This document shows positions 20,101 through 32,100 of a stretch of 64,000 nucleotides of DNA, in pieces (position 1 is the first letter of the stretch; every line of letters starts with the position of its first letter). Under the pieces are notes generated by a model that was given only the letters and a program-made list of their open reading frames with translations, was not told the origin of the DNA and did no database searches. This DNA is from Pteria penguin (taxonomy: Eukaryota > Mollusca > Bivalvia > Pterioida > Pteriidae). The position numbers and the translations under genes are program-made. The stretch covers positions 19,381,341-19,445,340 of the forward strand of contig CM068583.1 of assembly GCA_035048485.1 (NCBI GenBank), written 5' to 3'.

Positions 20101-23100
20101 TCCTGGTAGGATTTTTTAGCACTATGTATTCTATGTATGTGATTTTCTGTCATTTTCACAGATTGATTTTGCCAACCGATTTATTGGAGGAGGTGTGATA
20201 GGCATGGGGAAAGTGCAGGTCAGTATATGGTATCATATGTGTGATCAGTTATGTGCTTTGGTTGCATATTTTCTTGCATAGCAAGAATGGGTGACATCAC
20301 ATGGTTAAGGCATGCTTAAAGGTATTATTTAGTAAGAACTGCTATTTGGATTTGATTTCTCGAAAATCAGATTATTTTTCCAAATGATCATGGTGTTCTA
20401 AATTACATTAAACCTCAGAATCTAAGGTGGTGTTTGGTGTTTATTTACTTATGACATATATAGGTTAGAACTGTTGAGCTCTGTCTGTTAGTTGCTTGGC
20501 TTGTGAGTGAAAAGTCCAAGGTTCAAGTCTTGCTGGTGACTACTTGGTGTCCTGTTTTTTGGATGAGACAGCAAAAACTGAGGTCATGTAAAAGATCCCT
20601 CACTTCTTCTGGTGGGTCCATTACATAGGTCTGAATTTCTTAATGTTATATCAGGCAGATGTCCTCATCGTATCAGTGCATTGATGACATTGTGACATAA
20701 CGCAAGAATAAAACAAATAGGTTTATATAGGGTGAATATAGCCAGTATTTTTTTTTCTTTAAATCAGGTCAGTTATAAGGACCCTTCCCAATGGAAATTT
20801 CATATATTTTTTCAAAAATTTGTCTAAATTTCTGCCAAACATTGATCTTTTAGCATTATGCAAATGGGACAAAAAAAAATTCCCAAATGAAAAGTGAACA
20901 TGTTTCGAAGTCTGATTATAAATTGTTCAGTTTGAAGTTATGATTATACAATCTTGCTAAAGATATTCTTGTCCATTGAGACTTCACAGTATATTAAGAC
21001 AGCAGTCCCTCTCAGTTATACAATAAAACCTCCCAATATTACAGTGCTCTGACATTATGTATTGTATCATACAGGAGGAGATTCGGTTTACTGTCTGTCC
21101 TGAACTGATCTGCTCTATGCTGTTTATGGAGAGTATGGAAGAGAATGAGGCAATCATTATACAAGGTTATGAACAATTCTCTCAGACGGAGGGTTATTCT
21201 AGTAGCTTGCAGTTCACTGGAAAATACAAATCTTCTCATTTGGTAAGTATTTAATATAATTATACAGGTACTATTTGTTTATTGTTTGACCCCACACAAG
21301 GATTATTTTACAACCTTTAAGGTTTCAACCAGTGTTCAGGGGTAGAGGAAACTGGCACATTTGGAAAAAACCAGAAACCTTGGAAAACCATCCTGCTTGC
21401 TTTGGAGATGAATCCAACTGAAACATAAAGTGATGAAGTTCAGATACCTGAATATGGAATATATTGAATATATCTTATCTGCATTAATCTTAACTCTCAA
21501 TAGATATATGAAGTTTTGCCAAATACATATCTGTCATTCTACAAAACTGCCCAATCTATAATGCCTAAATATAATTAACCTGGCATTAAACCTCTTAGAT
21601 CTTGTAAATTTGGATAGGGTCTATATGAATACTCCTTTGTAAGTTAATTCATGAAGATTGAAAAGAATATACCAGTACAAAGCAAAGAAAAGTACCGGTA
21701 AATGAAAGTCTGAGTTAAGTTTTCCTTGCTCTTTGATTTTTGGCTCATGTGAGCCAAAGGCTCAAGTGATCTATTGTCATAATGCACTGTTCATCATCTT
21801 TCCATCCATCAATCTGTCTGTATGTCAATCTGATTAAAACCATATCTTTATTCTACTTTTCTGTTTGTCCCATTATGGATAAAGATCTGGCAAAACCCTG
21901 TAAGGGGTCATGTTCTGGTGAAAGGGGTTTTGCCAGATCTTTATATGCAATGGGACAAATAGCGAAGCGGAATAAAGATAAGGCTTTAAACAGATTGTCA
22001 GTCTGTCATCTGTAAAGTATTCATGCTATGGACTTCTTGAGAACTGTAGGAGGGATTTTGATCAAACTTGGTATGGAGAAACTTAAAAGTACTCAATGTC
22101 CCCTACAAGTGCTGTTTTTCAGCCACATCTTTCAAGGGATGTATCTAGGGCTGGGGACAAAGTCCTTAGAGGATATCTGCCTTTGACAAACTTCTCCTTT
22201 GGACCAGCTGCATTGATCATCAAATTGAATGTATCAAACTGATTAAGAACGGTGTCTTACGAGGTGTTGTTGTTTTTGGCTCCATTCTGATGAAATCAAA
22301 TTTCTGACATGGTGGGATTTTGATGAAACTTGGCAGGAATGAGGTACTCAATGTTCCCCACAATTATTGTTGTTTTTCAACCAGATCCATCTAATAATAA
22401 TAAAAATTGTAGTCATATGTTCATACTTGGCAGTCAGAATGCAGTAATAAGAGAATATATTACTCTGCAAATTTGTTAAAGGAGTCAATTGTTTTCAAAT
22501 GAGCAAGTTGTTCTCAGACGAGCCTCTTGAAAACTTTGAGAGAATTTTTTTGTACTGTACAAGTTGATTTGAATTAAATTGTAGTATGTATTTTGATTTC
22601 AGTATGATACTTTAGGGAACTTGTGTAACACTCTATGTGCCATTGATGCAGTTTCATACAGATCTCACTCAGACAGACAGTACCAAGACGAGTACTGTAT
22701 ACGCGATATTAACAAAGCTTATGTAGGCTTTAGCTCCAATGTAGATAGGAGAGTCTCTTCCTACCCGGTAACCAATACAGCTAGTCATGATGAAGTGCTC
22801 AGAAACTTCGACCAATCAAAGCCTGATCTTAATTCTGTACATAACGATTTCCACCAATTAGAATGTATGGATTCTGTGCCATCTTATGGGAGATTAGTTT
22901 CACAAAGTGAGGAGGAATTCTATACAGCCAGTGAAAATGAGGAGGAGAAGGAAGATTTGTATAGTACGTAATATATTTTGATTATGTTCAATTAAGTTTG
23001 TATATACCTATAAAAAATAGAGATATTAGAATAGTTGTATTAGTGTATACAGTGGGATTATCATTTAAAAAATATCAACTACCTAGCTGTGGTTTATTGT

Positions 23101-26100
23101 CCAATAATTCCCCATGTTGCATGAACCATTCAAATTATCAAATCATTTTTTATCAAATTATAAAAATGATTGGTTCATGCAATGAATTGAATTATTGGAC
23201 AATCAACCACAGTTAGATGGTTTTTATTTCTATTCTTATGTATTTCTGCAGACTACAAGTTCAATTTAGTAAAAATCAATAATTCAGTTTTTAGAAAATA
23301 AATTGGGCATAGTGTGAAGAGCTATGGTTATATAGTAGGCATGCTGTATCTGAGTGGGAATGTGTCGGAGAATAAGCACTGGACAAGTTCTATAGAACAT
23401 ACATGGAGAAAATCTCGAGTCATATTAGAATTAGAAAAAAACTTGATAATTTCTCACATTTCGGATCCTTATTTTTTCCTGGAAAAGATTTTGTTATCTT
23501 ACCGTCCGTTATCTCACCCTGTGGGCGCGGCTTAAACTGGAAGTTGACGAACTACTTCTTAGAACATTAGTCACAACCTTCAGTCTTAGTTAGGCCTAGC
23601 TCATTCAGCAAGAATTCAAAGTGCATATTTTTATGCACACACAAAGATATTAGAAGTAGTCCGTCAGCTTCACAATCAGCACAAGCGTAAAAAATCTCAA
23701 GATAGCAGTGAAGATCACTGAAAATGATCACTGTGTAGCAAGTGTTAGGCAACATACGGAGTGCATCTACATGTTCAAATAAGTGTGCATTGTGTACTTT
23801 TGTCAGCAGAATAGTCTAAACTCTTTGTGTGTGCACCATGACCATAATTATAAAAATATACACTTTGAATTCTTGTTTAATAAGCTAACTGTTACGGAAA
23901 ATCTTCTTTATGCTGGTTATTTTTGTCAGTTGAAATTAATTTGAATAGGGATTTCTTTTTTTTTGCGCAAGGTATTGGGCAGAGTTTGTCTGTAATTATT
24001 AGAGTTGTCTTTCTTTGACTGCCGACACATTATAAATAGTGAAAAGGGGGAAATGTGAGAAAAAGGATCAAAACACCAGTTTCCAGGTGGCACAAAGAAA
24101 TCTCAATCCTCATGCCCATGCCGATTGAAATCTCTCGCAAGCCTCATCATGGATATCAATAGGCATGGGCACTCGTATTGAGATTTCTTTGTCCATCTCG
24201 GAACATGGTGTTAGATCCTATTAGTCTTAAAGAAGTGATAAGAATCATTTTTGAACCGCAAAGTTTCCTCCCAAGATTTCGGTAGATCTAGTTTAAATTT
24301 TTATGTCCTACCATCAAGTCCTTGAGTCTTTAAGGTTTTGCTCTGTAAGATATTTCGTTATTTTGTCCTATACATGGTTTCCAAATGATACATCATCTAC
24401 AATGTACCTTTCATCATATGGAAGCAAAATTTGGAGGTATGCTTATTTATGAAGAGAGGACGATGTCTTAATTTTGTGATTGAAAGTCAGGATCTCACTT
24501 GAGAACATAATGCATGTTTAATTTACTAAGTTAATTTTGTATTAATAATTATAGGCCAATTCAGTAAGGAGATTTGTCTGCCCTTGATAAGAACTCTCTC
24601 ACTTTCTACAAATCACACTGAGGTATATAAAGATGACTGCTACTGAACTGACCATATCTCACCGTGATCAACTGACCATATCCCACCGTGATCAACTGAC
24701 CATATCCCACCATGATCAACTGACCATATCCCACCGTGATCAACTGACCATATCCCACCATGATCAACTGAGCATATCCCACCCTGATCAACTGACCATA
24801 TCCCACCATGATCAACTGACCATATCCCACCGTGATCAATTGACCATACATATGAGAGGAGTACATTGTATGAATAGTCACTGTACTTTTTTTTTTACCA
24901 TTCCTTTTCCAATTCCGTGGACTACCTTAATAAACAAAGGCGGATAACTCCCCTTATTCAAAGGCTTATTCTACAGGCATATGTAGTTATTTTTACCATT
25001 TGTGTCTGTACATGTATGTGGTATAACAATTAAAATTGGAATTTTACTTCAGTTTTATGTATGTTATAATTTGTATATTTTCACTTTCAGTTTCTAATTC
25101 TATCAGTAACCTAGCAGACGGCATTATGGCAGATATTCTTTCCAATGCCCTCCTGGAAGCCAGCAGTATTATACATAAACAGCATGAACAATCTTTAAAA
25201 AAGTTCCAAAAAAAGGCGAACATTTCTATAGACGACGACAATCGAACCTCATCAAGCTCGGGGAGTAAAACAGACAGTGTGGATAACATGGATCATTTGG
25301 ACGTTGATCTTCGTGATTGGGTCACAAAATTTAGAAGAAGGAGTTCAAATCTGTCAGACATTGGTTCAAGAAGGAGTAGCTGTAGTACTCGTTACAGCTC
25401 CGACTTCAGTTCAGAATTTGAGGAATATTATGATAATTTCCAAAGAAAAGAACAACAAGTGCGGCACAATACAATAACAGAAGAAATATGTCACCCAGTG
25501 ATAGCAGACTATGCTGCAAATTTAATTGCCAAAGTTTTACGTGAAGGAACAACAGTTGCCGCTAATAAAATGATAAATGTCCAGAAATTTGATAGTATTC
25601 CACACAGCGCAGCCAAAAAGCCTGTAGCCAGAAAAGTGTCAGAGGAAAGTGAAAGTGGTGCTCTTGTTAATGATGAATTATCTAGTCCAGATATAGGCCA
25701 ATCAACAGTTGAGAAATTTGCAAACTCACTGTTGAATAAACTTCTTGTATTTCCAGATGGGGGTCCAAACGAATCTTTTAATATTAGCGAACAAAACATA
25801 TCAACCTCTCAAGACATTCCAGTCTCTTCGAGTAGTTCTGCAATGCAAACTACTGAAAGTAGTAAGGATTCAGTGCATGATGTTTGCAATAGACCAAGTG
25901 ATCAGAACTTGCCTGTAATATCTAATTCAAGTGAATTACATACTGTGGCAGGTGATATTGTCCATTCAGCTGTAACTAATGCTGTGTCAATATACAGAGA
26001 TACTTACCATGCAAATGGCTATAGCGAAAGTGAACTAGAAGATATGGTTGTCATGGCCTCTTCTTTTTCATCTAAACACTCTACAGACTCTGAAATATCC

Positions 26101-29100
26101 CAGGCAAGCTCTGCTCCTGGAAGTAGTTTCTTTCAAAACAGAGGTAACTCGGACTTATTTGGGATAGAATTAAATTGTGATAAAGTTGAATCTGTGATAG
26201 ATTGTGCCGTAAGCCCATCTAAGTCTGAGAAGAAAAATGTTCAGTTTCATAAGGATGTTGTACAAAGAGAAATTAATGCTCACTATCCTGTACTTCAAAA
26301 TTCGTGTGAAGACTCCCACTCGAGAACTGTTTCTGAATCCTCTACTAGTGTGGACTCCACAGGTCAACATATACCTATTCCAAAGCTTATCGTCTCGGAA
26401 GAATTATCACCAAGAAACGGTATAGAAGAAATATATGGTAGAGTAGCTGAAAAACTGATTTTGTCTGGGTTTTCTAGTGCTTTAAAAGATGTTCATGATA
26501 AGACCGGAAGGTCGTACGATGGTGCTTCAATAACATTTAGTGCTACTGAGAATCAACCTGAACACTCTGTTTATGTACAGGGTGGAAATCTAGTCTATCC
26601 TGGGGAAATTTTACGAGGAGAATCGTATGAGGATGTGAATCATCCGCAGCGAGTCATTTGTTTTGCTAGTACTCTTTCACGAGACCTCCTTACCAATGCT
26701 TTTATTGAGGTTCAGAGAAATGTAAATGGTGGAAGTTATGCTAGACGAAGCAGTGAACCACTGAAGATCTCAAATCAAGCAGCAAGGCAACTTATGGAAG
26801 AGAATAATGGTTCCCATAATTATAAAGAAAAGTCAAAAAGCAGAACAGAAGAAGATTTGGGAGCATTTGCGAAGGAGTTGGCTCATAGTTCATTTGAAGA
26901 ATTCCGTGACCTTCATTCTCATCATTCTTGTGGCTTTAGAGATCCTACACTCTCAAGGTAAGAAATTCAAAAGAAAGAGCAGTCTTCATTATTATAACTG
27001 TAATACATCTGTTTTCGTCCATTGGTTAGCTATTGCATGGAGGCATGTTTTTAAGAACCCCTTTAAGGATTTTGATAATATTTATTGGGAATGAGTTAAA
27101 TGTAATTACTCTAAAGTGTTGTATTTTTGAGGTAGCCTCATTGACCAGTGATAGATCCAGATGCAGGGTGAAAATTGGAAATTTCTTTTAACTTACTCTA
27201 AATAAACTTGGGATGAATGTTCAGAGAGCTATTGTCCTTATCTGGGTATTGTTATCATCGTCATTGTTGTCACCTGTAAACAAAATCTTTAACCTGGATC
27301 ATAACTTAAGGACCATTAGAGACAGGGCTTTGAAATTTCGCATGTGTATTCTTTTGCTAACACCTTTCATTATGTACCAAAGTTTTTGACCTTGAGATCT
27401 TGACGTTGACATTTGACCTTGGCCATAACTTATGAACAATGAGAGATAGTGCTAAAATGTTTCATGTGTGTATTCCTTGTGACAAGACCTCTTATTGTGT
27501 GTCAAACTTTTTTAACGTTTTGACTTTGACTTTGAAGATTGACCTATTTTAAAAAACATCTGCTATTTAACTTTGGTTGCCACTGGTAAGCTCTGTTGTC
27601 TTCTTTTTTCTTTTATTTAGCACTTTTAGAAAACAGTTTTTAACGATTTTCAATATTTCCAAACTAAGCAAGTCAAAATATATGCTTAATGGCTAAGAGA
27701 CATTGATGCATATTGTTTTGACATTGAATGTTCAGGTCACAACATCTGAACTTCAAGTGAAAGTATGCTTAAAACATGGTTTCTGGATACCATACCCAGT
27801 TTCGAACTAAATTTAGTCATATACTTACTTATGAAGAGACAAAGATTCCTGTTGATGATAAGATCATGGCATTTGAGCTTAAGAGGGGAAGTTCCTTTTC
27901 AATACTGCCTTTATTCAATTGCTTGGACTGAAATGGGCATCTTTTGCATTAGCATTACTCTCAGAATGCTTGTCCCATATGCCTAATGGTCTTGTGTAGG
28001 GAAGGAATAAGGGAACTGTTTATCATAAGACTGCTTTAATTTTGTAAGAATACACATGTAAAGATCATTCTCTTTTGGTATGTGTTATTTGCTTGTGATT
28101 CCTCTGTAACATAGACAGTTTAAGGTATAACAATGTGTCTCCTTTAATAAACTGCATAAACACTCTCACCCAGTTATAAAATTTATGGAATTAACGAAAA
28201 AGATTTAATATAAATTGAAATTTTAAATTTATTTCTATATGAATTAAAGGGATACATTTGGATCCAGGTACAGTTGAAGTGCTCCAGTATACTTACTCAC
28301 CATTACAATTCATAGAGAATTGTGAATTCACTATTTATTCTTCCTATGCATTTTAACCTTTTTGTGTGTATCCAACTTTAACAAGAATGAGTAATACATG
28401 TAAGCACAGTTGAAGTCACTATAAGTGTGTAATTGATTGTAATTTTATTTTTTCTGATAGTTTCTTAAACAAAGAATGTTTATATGGGCTTTTGAAAGGA
28501 ATGAATCTAATTTGATTTTTGTTGGATGGAGGTATACCCCGGAAAAAAAATGACAGAAAACTGCATCATTGCACATAGCATATTTTTACATTATATTTTT
28601 CGTGGTATACCTCCATCCAACGAAAAACACAAATTAGATTCATTCTCTATCATAGAGTTCCTTTCATTCATGCTTTATACTCTCAGAAATTTGTACGTTA
28701 TGTCTGCACTATTTCTCAACATATCTAAACTTCTGCTGTGGTGATGTCAATATTAACATCACAATTCCGTAAACACAGGAAATTAGGTCATCAGAGAAAA
28801 AATTTGGTGGATGAGATATACCCCCATATTTTAAACCAATGAAAATGCGCATTACTTGTAAACTTTAAATGATACAAATGTAGAGATTATTTACAACATC
28901 TTTTAAGCCGGTGTGGCTGAGTGGTATTGCGTCGGACTCCTCATCGTGAGGCCGGGGTTCAAGTCCCGCTCTGGTCATGCCGGTGTCATGTCTTTCGGAT
29001 GAGACAGTAAAAACCGAGGCCCTGTGTCGTGGTATACATGGCACGTTAAAGATCTCTCACTGCTTCGGGTGGGTCTTTTGCAAAGGTCAAAATTTGTATG

Positions 29101-32100
29101 TCCGCATCAGGCAGATGCCGTCACCATGTAAGTGAAATATTCGTGGTGTGACGTAAAACAGTAATCTATCAATCAATCAATTCATAACATCTTTAGAATC
29201 AATTCATTCCATTATTTATTTTGTTTCATAGATTCAATAAAGTATTCAGTATCAAAGATTAATTTGTTTTGCACAAATTTGTCTGTGGATAGCATTACTC
29301 TGTGTTCTACAGTTTGGATGAGTTGAACATCTTTCTACACAGTTTAATTTTTGAATGACGATGACATACCGGTACACCAGTATGTGTATTATGGAATGCA
29401 TTTGCAAGGAGTTGTGTTTTAAAACTCATCATTAATTTAATTTGTTAGATTTTAAGATGTGTTGAGATTATATAAATTGGAGAAACCTTAATATCAGAGT
29501 ACAGGAGTATTAAAGTGTTCTTTTTAGGGCCCCACCATATGGCGGGTACCCTATAGAAATCAGAAATCACTCTGTCTGTCTGCCATTTGTCTGTCTTTCA
29601 ACTCTTTTTTCATCATGCCGTGATTTTAGATTCCTTTGATCAATTTTCATAAGTTTTATACATAATATTTGGATGAATGAGAGGAAGAAGTCTCTCAATT
29701 TTGAAGATTATCCCATTTATATTTTTGAAATTTTGGTTCATGCTTATAGAAATATATCCTGTTAGCACTTTCTATGGCACACATAACTTGAGTTTTTTAA
29801 GAAGATCATCCTAAATTCTATTCAAATAAGATGGTAAGAGAAAGATTATGAGAAATAATGCTGTTATTCGCTATAAAAGCCTCTCGGCATGGTGCTTCCT
29901 GACTTTCTCAAAGTTCTAATCACGAAATTTTACTCACTTTGCACTCATCTTTTTTCTACTTGACCATGGTTGTATTAGACTTCTTAGAAATAACAATTTT
30001 TTCTTCAGGTTTGCAGAAGAGTTGATGAAAACAGAGTGTAAAGTGCCAGAGTTAAAGCTCCTTGACTCCACAAATGTCAGTGTTAGTGGGAGTTCATTTT
30101 CATCATTCCAGAGTAGTAAAAGTGGGTTCAGAGATCCATTACTCTCCAGTTTTGAAGGAGAACTTCTGTCATCAAGCTATGGTAGGTCTTCCACCAGGGG
30201 AAGTCTGAAGAGGAAAAATCGTTCAGGGTCTCTGAAAAAGAAAGTAAAAACTGGAGAAACTGTGGAGGGTATCGACAAAGGGAGACTACTAGATGACTCG
30301 AGAGGAGTGTCGTTTGAAAGTGATGTGTCAATACTATCTTGGAGGTCTTTTCCATCTGTATCTCTGAACCAAGATGAAATCACTGGTTTTGCTGAAAAGT
30401 TAGCCGAGAAAATTTTGAAGGAGTCTCTGCAGTCAGCACTAAGGAACACGGTTGTGCCATTACAAACAAGTACAGAGTTACCTAGTTGTGATGAATCTCA
30501 GAAAAACATGGGAGCCGAAATAGCTGAATTTGCAGATATTATAGCCTTAGAAATTTTAACACAAGCATTCCAAGCAATAGTCAGTAAAAATAGACAAGAA
30601 AGTGATAAATATCCTGATGAGGATGAGGATTCAGGTACTGGATCTCCCCATCATTTTTCTGGTGAATACTGGGATGCCATGACCGTACCCTATACAGAAG
30701 TTGAACAGTTTGCTGAAAGCATAGCTTTTGATATTGTCCAGAGTTCCATCAGCTATATTCAAAGGGAAAAAAGAAGCGCACCTTCGGTAGGACGAAATAT
30801 TCTTTTTTGTGTAGAATATATCAGTGTACACCACAGTAAAATGTTTTATTCCAGAAGCAGCAGAGGGGATTGGTGGCTGAGTTGGGTGGAGAAGTATGCT
30901 GGAGATTAATGTAGTTTCTTATCTCTGTGATTTTAAGTTTAGATCTTAATGTATATAAGAAAGTCTGCCGGTGTACCTTTGAACTGCCATGGTTTTCTCT
31001 TCTTTCTCTAGCTTTCTTTACTAGTAAATACTGAATACCTGCTGCTACCACTCTGTGAAATAGTTCTTGTATTGAATGAATGAATTAGATTAGAATTAAT
31101 TTAATGTTACCCAATTCAATTCATTGAACAATGAACAGAAAAATATCCAGATGTTAGCATTCAACATCTGTATACAAAGTTTGATTATTTGAAAAAAAAA
31201 ATTTGATGGAAATTGCCATCATATTTTTCCTTACTGAACAGATACAGATTTTGAAAAAATTCCAGAGGATTAAATTTAAATATTGTTTATTTTAAAAATG
31301 ATATTTCTCTTACAGCGTAGATATGGTCGTCCCATAGCAACAGGTAATTGGGGTTGTGGGGCATTCCATGGGGACCCCCACCTGAAAGCAATGCTCCAGT
31401 GGATGGCAGCATCTTATGCTGGGGTGCCATACCTGTTGTTCTACACCTTTCAGCATGAACGTCTTGTTCAGGTAGCCAGTCAGGTTCTGTGATTACACCT
31501 AACATGATAACACTTTTTGTGTCAAAGAAAGGATAAATGTTATGTGTTTACTTTAAAATTCCCATCTAATTAGAAAATTTTCAGGCAGCATGTGTCTACC
31601 AATTTTTAGTATTAAAGTTTTTAATGCCCCCGGATCAATAGATCAGGGGCATGTTGTTTTTGTCTTGTCTGTCTGTTGTCAACTTTAACCTTGGCTATAA
31701 CTTTTAAATGGTGAGGGATAGAGACTTCATATTTGACATGCATACTCAACTAATGAAGCCCTGTCAAATGACAATAAAGTCGATGCCCTTTTGACCATGA
31801 CAATGACCCTCACACTGAAAAAAAAACTTTTTGGATTTGGTGCCGCTGGAGCATTAGTGTTTCACAAACACAGCTTGTTCTTTCTGGAGTTCTTCAAAAG
31901 ATATTGTGACCATAATTGATCAGCAAATGATAGGTAATGAAAGATGATGCAAATTTTTAAGATAGGGAGGGAAAATACCCCTTTATAAAACTTCTAAGCC
32001 CATAAGGGATACACATTTGGAGGTATTTGCAAAGCAATTCCAGTCTATAGATTGGCGATGTCTGTCGATCTGTCAGTCTGTTCATCAGCATTTTAGGTAA

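Noticed and set aside
23314..23535. 73-codon frame in PARG intron 7
   Set aside because: No splice sites matching neighbouring phases, and no PARG similarity.
24646..24848. CRISPR-like appearance of regularly repeated 24-bp units
   Set aside because: Units are contiguous with no unique spacers, in an animal intron; a minisatellite.
24633..24947. 104-codon plus-strand and 91-codon minus-strand frames of QLTISHRD / LITVGYGQ units
   Set aside because: Produced by the 24-bp minisatellite whose period keeps both strands open; intronic, no other support.
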